A DNA stretch of 40,047 nt from Candidatus Omnitrophota bacterium (GTDB lineage: Bacteria; Omnitrophota; Gorgyraeia; Zapsychrales; Fredricksoniimonadaceae), in assembly GCA_903901225.1 (NCBI GenBank), contig CAIUQE010000007.1, positions 1 to 40,047 of the forward strand, read 5' to 3'. How positions within the stretch are numbered: the first letter of the stretch is position 1; each line of letters begins with the position of its first letter. The notes below the pieces were generated by a model. The model had not been told where the DNA came from, searched no databases, and worked only from the letters and a program-made list of their open reading frames with translations. Below are positions 1 through 9,419 of the stretch, one piece after another. The position numbers and the translations under genes are program-made.

Positions 1-3000
1 CAGACATTGTCGCTGACAGGCGTGAACTGGCAGGACGTTGATGTTCTGTCGAAGGCGGGAATGAATTGGTCGGACCTGCAGGTGATGACGGCGGCGGGCG
101 TTAACTGGTCGGATATGGGTGTTATGTCGGGGATTGGCGTTAACTGGTCGGATCTGCAGGTGATGACGGACGCGGGGGTCAACTGGACGGATATTGAAAC
201 ATTGTCGAATGCGGGCGTTAATTGGTCTGATATTGATGCGCTGGCAAAGACGGGGATCAACTGGTCGGATGTGGGCGTGTTGACGAATACAGGGGTCAAT
301 TGGACGGATATTGAAACACTGTCGAATGCGGGTGTTAACTGGTCTGACATTGACGTGTTGGCAAAGACGGGGATCAATTGGTCGGATGTTGGCGTGTTGT
401 CGAATACGGGGATCAATTGGTCGGATGTTGGCGTGATGGCAGGTATCGGTGTTAATTGGGCTGACATCGATTCAATGGCGAAGACGGGGATCAACTGGTC
501 GGATGTTGGCGTGTTGTCCAGTACGGGTATCAATTGGTTAGACATAGAAAATGTTTCCAAGACCGGGATAAACTGGTCAGATCTCGATGTTCTGTCTAAA
601 ACAGGTGTGAATTGGAATGACCTTCAAACCATGACAATGACCGGGATCAACTGGTCGGATTTTGATGTTCTCACGAAAACTGGTGTTAATTGGTCGGATG
701 TGGGCGTGTTGTCGAATACGGGGATCAATTGGTCTGATATTGATGCGTTATCAAAGACAGGCATGAACTGGGCAGACATTGATGATATGGCCAAGACCGG
801 GATAAACTGGTCGGATGTGGGCGTATTGTCGAATACGGGGATCAATTGGTTTGATATTGATGTATTGGCGAAAACAGGGGTCAACTGGGCAGATATAGAT
901 GACCTTTCCAAGACAGGGATTAATTGGTCTGATCTGGGTGTCATGACGGGTGTTGGTGTGAACTGGGTTGATCTTCAGATGATGAGCGCGGCTGGTGTGA
1001 ACTGGTCGGATATGGGCGTGTTGTCAACCACAGGCGTCAACTGGTCGGATATGGACGTATTGGCGAAGACGGGGATCAATTGGTCGGATGTGGGCGTGTT
1101 ATCCAATACGGGGATCAACTGGTTGGATATCGACGCCCTTTCCAAGACAGGAGTTAATTGGGTTGACCTGCAGGTGATGACAGATGCCGGAGTTAACTGG
1201 ATAGATATTGACTTGATGACGAAGACTGGTATCAACTGGTCAGATGTGGGCGTGTTGTCGAATACCGCTATCAACTGGTCCGATGTTGACGCATTGTCGA
1301 AGACGGGTGTGAATTGGTCTGATATTGATGTCCTGGCGAAAACCGGCATTAACTGGTCCGATGTGGGTGTGTTGTCGAACACGGGTGTTAATTGGTCAGA
1401 CATTGATGTGCTGTCCAAGACGGGGATCAACTGGTTGGATATTAACGTTTTGTCGACGACGGGAATCAACTGGTCGGATGTGGGCGTGCTGTCAGAGACC
1501 GGAGTGAACTGGGCTGATATTGACACGCTGGCGAAAACGGGGATCAACTGGTCCGATATTAACGTTTTGTCGACGACGGGAATCAACTGGTCGGATGTGG
1601 GCGTGCTGTCAGAGACCGGAGTGAACTGGGCTGATATTGACACGCTGGCGAAAACGGGCGTCAATTGGTCTGATATCAACGTCATGTCGACGGCAGGTGT
1701 TAACTGGTCCGATATCGACGTATTGACGAAAGCGGGTGTTAACTGGTCGGATATCGATGTTTTGGCGAAGACGGGGATCAATTGGAGCGATATTCAGACA
1801 ATGAGCGCGGCCGGGGTTAACTGGTTTGATCTTGATGTGATGGCGAAAACCGGGGTGAATTGGTCGGATTTGCAGGTCTTGACGAATGCGGCTGTGAACT
1901 GGGATGACTTGAACCATATGACCGCGGCGGGTGTTAATTGGGAAGATCTTTATCAGATGAGCAGTCTCGGGGTGAACTGGAGCGATCTGCAGGTGATGAC
2001 GAGTGTGGGAGTGAACTGGTCAGATATGCAGGCGATGACAAATTCCGGCGTGAACTGGCAGAATATTGAAGTGATGTCTGATGCGGGCGTGAATTGGATG
2101 GATATTGAGACGATGTCTTTGGCCGGGGTCAACTGGTCAGACTGGCAGGTCCTGACCGATACCGGTGTGAACTGGTCGGATATGGGCGTGTTGTCAACCA
2201 CCGGCGTCAACTGGTCTGATATGGACGTATTGGCGAAGACGGGGATCAATTGGTCTGATGTGGGCGAACTGTCCAATATAGGGATCAACTGGCAGGATAT
2301 TGATGTCCTGGCGAAAACCGGCGTCAACTGGTCTGATCTTGCGGTGATGACGGATGCGGGTGTCAACTGGTCCGATATAGACGTATTGGCGAAGACGGGG
2401 ATCAACTGGTCGGATATGGGTGTGTTGTCCAATACAGGGATCAACTGGTCGGATGTGGGAGTGTTGTCCGACACGGGGATCAACTGGTCGGATGTGGAGG
2501 CACTGGCGAAAACGGGGATCAATTGGTCGGATGTGGGCGTGTTGTCCAACACGGGGATCAACTGGCTGGATATTGATGTCCTGGCGAAGACCGGTGTTAA
2601 CTGGTTGGACATGGATGTTCTAGCGAAGACGGGGATCAACTGGTCGGATTTGGGCGTCTTGTCCAATACGGGGATCAATTGGTTGGATATTGATGTTCTG
2701 GCGAAGACAGGGATCAACTGGTCTGATGTGGGCGTGTTATCCAACACGGGGATCAATTGGTCAGATATCGATGTTCTTTCCAAGACGGGCCTGAATTGGT
2801 CGGATCTGCAAGTGATGGCGGATGCGGGAGTGAACTGGTCAGATATCGATTCATTGTCGAAGACGGGGATCAACTGGTCGGATATCAACGTCTTATCGAA
2901 TACGGGCATCAATTGGTCGGATGTCGGAGTGATGGCCGGTACAGGCGTGAACTGGGCTGACATCGACTCAATGGCAAAGACGGGGATCAACTGGAGTGAT

Positions 3001-6000
3001 ATTCAGACCTTAAGTGCCGCCGGGATCAACTGGGCAGATGTGGATGTGCTGGCGAAAGCGGGTGTGAACTGGTCTGACTGGCAGGTGATGACAGAAGCCG
3101 GTGTGAATTGGTCTGACTGGCAGGTGTTGACGCAAACAGGCATAAACTGGTCCGACATCGGTCTTCTTTCCAATACGGGTATTAATTGGTCGGACATAGA
3201 TGTTCTCGCGAAGACGGGGATCAACTGGTCGGATATCGATGTCCTGGCGAAGACGGGGATCAACTGGTCGGATATTGATGTTCTGGCGAAGACAGGGATC
3301 AACTGGTCTGATGTGGGCGTGCTGTCCAATACGGGGATCAATTGGTCTGATATCGATGTTCTTTCCAAGACGGGCCTGAATTGGTCGGACCTGCAAGTGA
3401 TGGCAGATGCGGGAGTGAACTGGTCGGATATCGATTCATTGTCGAAGACGGGGATCAACTGGTCGGATATCAACGTCTTATCGAATACGGGCATCAATTG
3501 GTCGGATGTGGGCGTGATGGCAGATGCGGGAGTGAACTGGTCAGATATCGATTCATTGTCGAAGACGGGGATCAACTGGTCAGATATCAACGTCTTATCG
3601 AATACGGGCATTAATTGGTCGGATGTGGGCGTGCTTTCGACGACCGGCGTGAACTGGGATGATATCGACACGTTGGCGAAGACGGGCATCAACTGGTCTG
3701 ATATCAACGTCCTGTCGATGGCGGGTGTTAACTGGTCCGATATTGATGTGCTGGCGAAAGCTGGTGTTAACTGGTCGGATCTTCAGGTGATGGCAGGTAC
3801 GGGCCTTAACTGGTCGGATCTTCAGGTGATGGCAGGTACGGGCCTTAACTGGTCTGATCTTGATGTTCTGGCGAAGACCGGGATCAACTGGTCGGATGTG
3901 GGTATCCTGTCGAATACAGGGATCAACTGGATCGATATTGATTCGCTGACGAAGACAGGTATTAATTGGTCGGATGTGGGTGTCTTGTCAAATACAGGGA
4001 TCAACTGGTTGGACATTGATACATTGTCGAAGGCAGGCGTTAACTGGTCTGATTGGCAGGTGATGACCGAGGCGGGTGTGAATTGGGATGACCTGAACCA
4101 CATGAGCACGGTGGGGGTCAACTGGGAAGATCTTAACCTGATGAACAGCCTTGGGGTTAACTGGAATGATCTGCAGGTGATGACGAACGCCGGTGTGAAC
4201 TGGTCGGATATGCTGGCGATGACGAATGCGGGTGTGAATTGGCAGAATATTGAAGTTATGTCGGACGCGGGCGTGAACTGGTCGGACATTGAGATCATGT
4301 CACGGACAGGCGTCAATTGGTCTGACTGGCAGGCGATGACAGATGCGGGCGTGAACTGGTCGGATGTGGGCGTGTTGTCGGCAACAGGTGTAAATTGGGT
4401 GGACTTTAGCGTGTTGTCTGGTACAGGGATCAACTGGTCGGATGTGGGTGTCCTGTCGAACACAGGGATCAATTGGCTGGATATTGATGTCCTGGCGAAA
4501 TCCGGGATCAACTGGGCGGATGTGGGCGTGATTTCGGCGACCGGCGTGAACTGGGATGATATCGACACGTTGTCGAAAACGGGTATCAACTGGTCGGATG
4601 TGGGCGCGCTGTCCAACACGGGGATCAATTGGTCGGATATGGATGTTCTGGCAAAGACAGGTATTAACTGGTCAGACCTGCAGGTCATGAGCGACGCGGG
4701 CGTCAATTGGGCCGATATTGATGTCTTGTCGAAGTCCGGTGTCAATTGGATGGATATTGAATCACTCTCAAAGACGGGCCTTAACTGGTCGGATCTTCAG
4801 GTCATGGCCAGTGCTGGGGTGAATTGGACCGATATCGGGGTCTTGTCCGGGACAGGTATTAACTGGCAGGATATTGATGCGCTTTCAAAGACCGGCTTGA
4901 ATTGGGCTGATTTGAGCCGCATGACCGAGGCGGGCGTGAATTGGAACGACTTGCAGCAGATGTCGTCGGCAAATGTCAATTGGAGCGATTTCAGCGTCAT
5001 GACCAATGATGCGGTGAATTGGGATGATTTTGTGACATTGACCAGGCTTGCGATCAATTGGGACAACATTGATGTCATGTCCAATACTGCCGTAAACTGG
5101 GCTGACCTCAATCAAATGACAACGCGCGGGATCAATTGGGATGACCTGACGCAAATGTCGCAGTCCTCTGTTAACTGGAATGACCTTGCCCTCCTGACAG
5201 AGGCTGGCGTTAACTGGAATGACCTGACGGTGATGGGCCGCTCTGGCGTTAATTGGACGGATGTTCAGGTCATGACGGATGCAGGGGTCAACTGGTATGA
5301 CTTAGGTTCCATGTCGAATGCCGGCATTAATTGGCTTGATATTGAAACCTTTACTACAACCGGCGTCAATTGGTCGGACATCCAAACACTGAGCAGCACC
5401 GGGATCAATTGGAATGATATTTCGACATTGTCCAGCACAGGCATCAATTGGTTTGATCTGGGTGTGCTTTCTGACGCGGCGATCAATTGGACGGATTTGA
5501 ATGTTCTGTCGACATCAGGGGTAAATTGGGATGATTGGCAGTATCTTACCGGCGCAGGCATTAATTGGAGCGATCTGGGCGTTATGGCAGCGAGCGCGGT
5601 CAACTGGTCCGGGTTGCAGGTGCTTAGTCAGACTGCCGTGAACTGGGTTGATCTGCAGGGTATGACCGATGCCGCCATCAATTGGGCGGATCTGAGTGTG
5701 ATGACCACGAATGGCGTTAATTGGGATGAATTGAATGTTCTGTCAAAGTCACAGATTAATTGGGACGATTTTAGCACCATGACAATGGCTGGGGCTAATT
5801 GGGATTCTTTGCAGATGATGACAATGGCCGGGATAAATTGGAACGATTTTTCGTCGATGACCACGGATGGCCTTAATTGGGAAGATATGCAGGTGATGAC
5901 AGATGCGGGTATCAATTGGGGTAATTTGGAGGGATTGACCGGTGCGAATGTCAATTGGGCTGGTTTGGAGGGCATCACCAGTTCGGATATTAATTGGACG

Positions 6001-8067
6001 GACCTGCAGGTGATGACGGATGCGGGTGTTAACTGGTATGACCTTGAGACGATGACACAGGGCGGGATGAACTGGGATGACCTGCAAACCATGACACAGA
6101 CCGGGATCAATTGGTCTGACATGCAATCTATGACCAATATGAACATGAACTGGGAGAATTTTGCGGAAATGACCACTGTGGGGGTCAATTGGTCCAGCCT
6201 TGGCGTGATGGCCAGTTCAGGTGTGAACTGGGATGACATCGCTTCACTGACTGCAGTGGGTATCAATTGGAATGACATGGGGTTCATGACCAATGCGGGG
6301 ATCAACTGGGATGATCTTCAGGCTATCACACAAACGCAAATGAATTGGAACGACCTTCAGGTCATGACAGAAGCGGGTGTTAACTGGATGGATATTGGGC
6401 AGATGACCAGCACGGGCATTAACTGGTATGACTTTTCCACGTTGACCGGGACGGGTGTTAACTGGGATGATCTCTTAACGATGACAACAACGGGCGTTAA
6501 CTGGGAAAGTCTCAGTACCATAACTAATTCAGATGTCAATTGGGGAGATCTTGCCGTGATGGTGGGCACGGGTATCAATTGGGATGATCTTGTCACGATG
6601 TCGGACGCGGGTGTTAACTGGGCTGATATGCAGTCAATGGCGAGTTTGGGTGTGAACTGGGACAATCTTGAAATGATGACGAATGCGGGTGTTAATTGGG
6701 ATGCGTTGAATCCGTCGGGTGTTAATTGGACAAGCGTGGCCGACTTGTCGGATAATGGCATAAATTGGGGCGGTTTGGCAGACATGGTTGGTTCAGGCGT
6801 AAATTGGGGTGAAGTGGCCACGCTTACCGATGCCCAGATCAACTGGAGCGATATTCAGAACATCACAGACGCGGGGGTTAACTGGTACGATATCAGCGAC
6901 ATGAGCAATATTGGTATCAACTGGGCTGATATCCAGGCCTTCAGTACAACTGCTGTGAACTGGGAGAACATTCAGGATATCAGCACGACAGGTATCAATT
7001 GGGGAAATATTGGGGATCTTTCCACGGCCGGGATCAACTGGTTCGAGATCGATAACTTCTCTAAACAGGGATTGAACTGGGAAGATATTGGCGTCATGAC
7101 AGGTAGCGGGATCAACTGGTATAACATGGGTGATATGACATCAATGGGCATTAACTGGGCAGATATTGATACATTGACAAAATCCGCGATCAATTGGGAT
7201 GATATTGTCAAGATGTCAACGGCGACCGTTTGCTGGGATGATATTTCCAATATGACCCATGCCAATGTTAACTGGCAAAATCTTGGGGATGTCGCGAGTT
7301 CAGGTGTTAACTGGTCGGATCTGCAGGTGATGACCCAGTCCGCGATCAATTGGGGTGAGATGGATTATTTCTCTCGTAACGCGCGTTCTCTCATCAGCAA
7401 TATGCAGGCCATTTACGACAGGCTGGGAGATCCCGCTTCAACCGATACGAACACCTTGTTCGGGAAGATCAACGGTGTCATGGCCAATCTGAATAATGGG
7501 CAGATACAGCAAATACTGAATGCGTTGGGAACGACCACGGATACGGCTTCGAGCAAAACCATATTCGGCGACATCAACGGGATCATTGGTTCCGTGGGTA
7601 CCAGCACGACGGGACTTTCCGTTTTCGCTCAAATGACGGCGATACAGACATATGCCCAGAAGGGCAAGAGCAGCGCGGACGCGGCTTATACCACGGCAAA
7701 GAACATCCTGCAGGACCTTGGTGTTAATGGCGAGATACCCACGGCCTATGACAAGATCAAGGAGTTGGAAGCGTATCTCAAAGATCTGCAGCTGGCGACT
7801 TTGGCCATGGGTAATAAACAGGATGCTTCGAGCGACCTTTCCCAGCAGATCGTTGGGATGATGCAGGATATGATCAACCAGCAGATGTCGAAGTCGGGCC
7901 TGGATAAGTCCGGCCTCAAGGTTCAGGATCTTACGAAGTCACAGGCTGGAGATATGGAAAAGGTTAACGAGAAACTTGAAGAGATCGATGCCAAGATGCG
8001 CGCCATCCAGGAAGCGTTGAAGATCGACGATGTGGTCGTGAAAACCTGGTTTGAAAGCGAGGAATGA
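1..8067 (+). CDS. Giant 13-residue NW-repeat protein (5'-partial)
   Basis: The frame is open from base 1, so the true start lies upstream; the TTG at 7 is an internal Leu codon. At least 2,688 residues are visible. From base 19 to about 7,380 the protein is an unbroken series of about 189 units of 13 residues, consensus GVNWSDxxVLSxx, in which Asn-Trp is nearly invariant. The unit looks like a short helix: Asn could be the N-cap and Asp three residues later a capping-box partner, with Gly ending the helix and the following Val/Ile packing back. That structure is inferred. The last ~230 residues are not repetitive; they hold two related TxFGxING segments (near 7,455 and 7,560) and a C-terminal coiled coil. 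No known family is recognised. The stop is four bases before the next ATG, so the two genes are probably co-transcribed. Function is unknown; position suggests a link to the rotary ATPase downstream. Confidence 0.9.
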   Translation, partial: QTLSLTGVNWQDVDVLSKAGMNWSDLQVMTAAGVNWSDMGVMSGIGVNWSDLQVMTDAGVNWTDIETLSNAGVNWSDIDALAKTGINWSDVGVLTNTGVNWTDIETLSNAGVNWSDIDVLAKTGINWSDVGVLSNTGINWSDVGVMAGIGVNWADIDSMAKTGINWSDVGVLSSTGINWLDIENVSKTGINWSDLDVLSKTGVNWNDLQTMTMTGINWSDFDVLTKTGVNWSDVGVLSNTGINWSDIDALSKTGMNWADIDDMAKTGINWSDVGVLSNTGINWFDIDVLAKTGVNWADIDDLSKTGINWSDLGVMTGVGVNWVDLQMMSAAGVNWSDMGVLSTTGVNWSDMDVLAKTGINWSDVGVLSNTGINWLDIDALSKTGVNWVDLQVMTDAGVNWIDIDLMTKTGINWSDVGVLSNTAINWSDVDALSKTGVNWSDIDVLAKTGINWSDVGVLSNTGVNWSDIDVLSKTGINWLDINVLSTTGINWSDVGVLSETGVNWADIDTLAKTGINWSDINVLSTTGINWSDVGVLSETGVNWADIDTLAKTGVNWSDINVMSTAGVNWSDIDVLTKAGVNWSDIDVLAKTGINWSDIQTMSAAGVNWFDLDVMAKTGVNWSDLQVLTNAAVNWDDLNHMTAAGVNWEDLYQMSSLGVNWSDLQVMTSVGVNWSDMQAMTNSGVNWQNIEVMSDAGVNWMDIETMSLAGVNWSDWQVLTDTGVNWSDMGVLSTTGVNWSDMDVLAKTGINWSDVGELSNIGINWQDIDVLAKTGVNWSDLAVMTDAGVNWSDIDVLAKTGINWSDMGVLSNTGINWSDVGVLSDTGINWSDVEALAKTGINWSDVGVLSNTGINWLDIDVLAKTGVNWLDMDVLAKTGINWSDLGVLSNTGINWLDIDVLAKTGINWSDVGVLSNTGINWSDIDVLSKTGLNWSDLQVMADAGVNWSDIDSLSKTGINWSDINVLSNTGINWSDVGVMAGTGVNWADIDSMAKTGINWSDIQTLSAAGINWADVDVLAKAGVNWSDWQVMTEAGVNWSDWQVLTQTGINWSDIGLLSNTGINWSDIDVLAKTGINWSDIDVLAKTGINWSDIDVLAKTGINWSDVGVLSNTGINWSDIDVLSKTGLNWSDLQVMADAGVNWSDIDSLSKTGINWSDINVLSNTGINWSDVGVMADAGVNWSDIDSLSKTGINWSDINVLSNTGINWSDVGVLSTTGVNWDDIDTLAKTGINWSDINVLSMAGVNWSDIDVLAKAGVNWSDLQVMAGTGLNWSDLQVMAGTGLNWSDLDVLAKTGINWSDVGILSNTGINWIDIDSLTKTGINWSDVGVLSNTGINWLDIDTLSKAGVNWSDWQVMTEAGVNWDDLNHMSTVGVNWEDLNLMNSLGVNWNDLQVMTNAGVNWSDMLAMTNAGVNWQNIEVMSDAGVNWSDIEIMSRTGVNWSDWQAMTDAGVNWSDVGVLSATGVNWVDFSVLSGTGINWSDVGVLSNTGINWLDIDVLAKSGINWADVGVISATGVNWDDIDTLSKTGINWSDVGALSNTGINWSDMDVLAKTGINWSDLQVMSDAGVNWADIDVLSKSGVNWMDIESLSKTGLNWSDLQVMASAGVNWTDIGVLSGTGINWQDIDALSKTGLNWADLSRMTEAGVNWNDLQQMSSANVNWSDFSVMTNDAVNWDDFVTLTRLAINWDNIDVMSNTAVNWADLNQMTTRGINWDDLTQMSQSSVNWNDLALLTEAGVNWNDLTVMGRSGVNWTDVQVMTDAGVNWYDLGSMSNAGINWLDIETFTTTGVNWSDIQTLSSTGINWNDISTLSSTGINWFDLGVLSDAAINWTDLNVLSTSGVNWDDWQYLTGAGINWSDLGVMAASAVNWSGLQVLSQTAVNWVDLQGMTDAAINWADLSVMTTNGVNWDELNVLSKSQINWDDFSTMTMAGANWDSLQMMTMAGINWNDFSSMTTDGLNWEDMQVMTDAGINWGNLEGLTGANVNWAGLEGITSSDINWTDLQVMTDAGVNWYDLETMTQGGMNWDDLQTMTQTGINWSDMQSMTNMNMNWENFAEMTTVGVNWSSLGVMASSGVNWDDIASLTAVGINWNDMGFMTNAGINWDDLQAITQTQMNWNDLQVMTEAGVNWMDIGQMTSTGINWYDFSTLTGTGVNWDDLLTMTTTGVNWESLSTITNSDVNWGDLAVMVGTGINWDDLVTMSDAGVNWADMQSMASLGVNWDNLEMMTNAGVNWDALNPSGVNWTSVADLSDNGINWGGLADMVGSGVNWGEVATLTDAQINWSDIQNITDAGVNWYDISDMSNIGINWADIQAFSTTAVNWENIQDISTTGINWGNIGDLSTAGINWFEIDNFSKQGLNWEDIGVMTGSGINWYNMGDMTSMGINWADIDTLTKSAINWDDIVKMSTATVCWDDISNMTHANVNWQNLGDVASSGVNWSDLQVMTQSAINWGEMDYFSRNARSLISNMQAIYDRLGDPASTDTNTLFGKINGVMANLNNGQIQQILNALGTTTDTASSKTIFGDINGIIGSVGTSTTGLSVFAQMTAIQTYAQKGKSSADAAYTTAKNILQDLGVNGEIPTAYDKIKELEAYLKDLQLATLAMGNKQDASSDLSQQIVGMMQDMINQQMSKSGLDKSGLKVQDLTKSQAGDMEKVNEKLEEIDAKMRAIQEALKIDDVVVKTWFESEE
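1438..1658 (+). repeat. Recent 117-bp tandem duplication inside the array
   Basis: Bases 1438-1541 and 1555-1658 are identical over 104 bp at an offset of 117 bp, which is three 39-bp units. The exactness, including synonymous positions, points to a recent duplication by slippage or unequal recombination. Confidence 0.9.
2731..3636 (+). repeat. Higher-order duplication: 585-bp and 117-bp offsets
   Basis: Bases about 2731-2936 recur with only a few differences at about 3316-3521, an offset of 585 bp (15 units). The block starting at 3403 then recurs again at 3520, an offset of 117 bp (3 units). Offsets are whole multiples of 39, so the reading frame is kept. Confidence 0.85.
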
Positions 8068-8070
8068 TCG

Positions 8071-9402
8071 ATGGGGTCAGGCTGCCAATGGCGATGCGCC
8101 AGACTTTGCGCCACAGTGGTGTCTTTTGTCCTTTTTAGCTTCGCCGCTTCCATGTCCGGGGCTGATGTTATTATCAATGTTCTCGTGGTGAATCCGAAGG
8201 AACAGGTCCTGAACAAGAACGTTGAATTCAGTCTTCCCGGCGAGATAAAGCCTGAGGATGTTGTTGATCCGGCGGGGTTGAAGGTTGATTATAACGTAAA
8301 GGATGCCGGTTATTTTCTACATGGCAGCGTGACATTGCAGCCGAAAGAATCGAGAACACTAAAGGTAAAAGTTAAGGATGTCTGGCGTATTTCGGACGAG
8401 GCGATCGCGGAATTAAGGGGAGATATTGAGCGTGGTTACAAGGAGATGGGGTCGGAACGTGACGCCGCTAACGCGGCAAAACTCCAGCAGAGGCTCCTTG
8501 ACAAACTTGATTATATCGCGGCGGAGGAGCAGCAGGTCCAGGGAAGCATTGACGCGCGCATTGATACGTATCGCAATCATCAGCAGACCTTGCTGGGGCT
8601 TAAAACCAAAGCGCATCTCATTGATTATTGGAGGACAGACGCGAGTTCTCCCGAACCCGACAAAACTATCAATTATGTCGTTGAGGTCACAAATCCGAGT
8701 GACAAAACCAGGAAGATTAAGCAGGAACATTATATTCCCAAGGAAGTCCGGCCAGAGTATGTGGTTGATCGCAAGGGGTTCGAGGTCCGTTTTGACGAGA
8801 AAAAAGGCCAGCCGTTGCTGTTCAAGGAGGATGATTTCGCGCCGCATGAAAAGAGGAGTGTTTCTATCGGGATCCAGGATGTCTGGTTCATTCCCGACAA
8901 TGAATTGAAATATACCCGTTCGCATGTCAAATACATCATGAATTTTTTGCAGAAGTCCCAGTTTTTGCAGACGGCAAAAGACTTGTATAATGATGTGATC
9001 AATAATCTCGATCTTATAGAGTCCATGCAGGCGATCCACCAACCGGATATCCAGCAGCATATCGGCAGTTACAGGATCAATATCGTCAGGTTCGAGCAGG
9101 CCAAGAAAGACCTTGATGCCATGGAAAAGCTCCTGGCCAGGTTCCGTTCCGATCTTGAGAAGAGCAAGGTCAAGAATGTCATGCAGAAGATCCAGCAGCT
9201 CAAGTCGCTTTCGAAGGTTTCGGAGGCGATCTTTGACAAGAAGCCGACGGTGAATGCCGCATGGAAGATCATCGGCAGCGTCATGATCTTCCTGGGGATA
9301 TTCACGATCATCCATTTCGTCACATGGTTCCTGCGTTCGGCCAAAGAAAAGAAGCAGGAAGTGGTCAAGTACGCGCAGAAAACGGATGAGCCCAAGGGTT
9401 AA
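8071..9402 (+). CDS. Exported two-domain protein with C-terminal membrane anchor
   Basis: 443 residues. Residues ~1-30 look like a signal peptide (Cys/Arg start, then a hydrophobic core ending SMSGA). Two related beta-rich domains follow, ~30-110 and ~193-285; each has a PExVVDxxGxxV segment and ends in a DVWxIxDxE motif, so they arose by duplication. Each is followed by charged, probably coiled-coil helices. A transmembrane segment lies at ~399-420 and a short Lys-rich tail follows. The expected topology is a periplasmic or external body anchored in the inner membrane with a cytoplasmic tail. No named family is recognised. It lies between the giant repeat gene and the ATPase alpha gene, three bases after the former's stop, so a role as an adaptor or stator linking these is a reasonable guess only. 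Confidence 0.85.
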   Translation: MGSGCQWRCARLCATVVSFVLFSFAASMSGADVIINVLVVNPKEQVLNKNVEFSLPGEIKPEDVVDPAGLKVDYNVKDAGYFLHGSVTLQPKESRTLKVKVKDVWRISDEAIAELRGDIERGYKEMGSERDAANAAKLQQRLLDKLDYIAAEEQQVQGSIDARIDTYRNHQQTLLGLKTKAHLIDYWRTDASSPEPDKTINYVVEVTNPSDKTRKIKQEHYIPKEVRPEYVVDRKGFEVRFDEKKGQPLLFKEDDFAPHEKRSVSIGIQDVWFIPDNELKYTRSHVKYIMNFLQKSQFLQTAKDLYNDVINNLDLIESMQAIHQPDIQQHIGSYRINIVRFEQAKKDLDAMEKLLARFRSDLEKSKVKNVMQKIQQLKSLSKVSEAIFDKKPTVNAAWKIIGSVMIFLGIFTIIHFVTWFLRSAKEKKQEVVKYAQKTDEPKG

Positions 9403-9419
9403 CGGCGGGTAATAAAGTC

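Larger units (their letters stand above)
19..7380 (+). repeat. 39-bp coding tandem repeat array (~189 units)
   Basis: The period is exactly 39 bp. Spacing between the first unit (G codon at 19) and the last (7342) fits 188 steps of 39 bp once a single 30-bp unit at 6688-6717 is allowed for. Units up to about 4,900 are very similar in DNA and fall into three recurring kinds, ending VLAKT, VLSNT or VMTDA. Units after about 4,900 are far more diverged, with NWDD, NWED and NWYD in place of NWSD. The array therefore grew recently mainly in its 5' two thirds. Confidence 0.95.

Noticed and set aside
624-7349. Long open frames on the - strand opposite the repeat array (for example 975-1781, 1953-2990, 3822-4745)
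   Set aside because: They are a by-product of the 39-bp period: absence of stops repeats with every unit. They have no start signals and end where the repeat changes.
19-7380. CRISPR array or non-coding satellite
   Set aside because: The 39-bp units have no unique spacers, and the + frame is open through all units with conserved protein sequence and synonymous changes.
8413-9315. 300-residue open frame on the - strand
   Set aside because: It lies opposite the signal-peptide protein, which has clear domains and operon spacing. The - frame shows no motif or ribosome-binding site.
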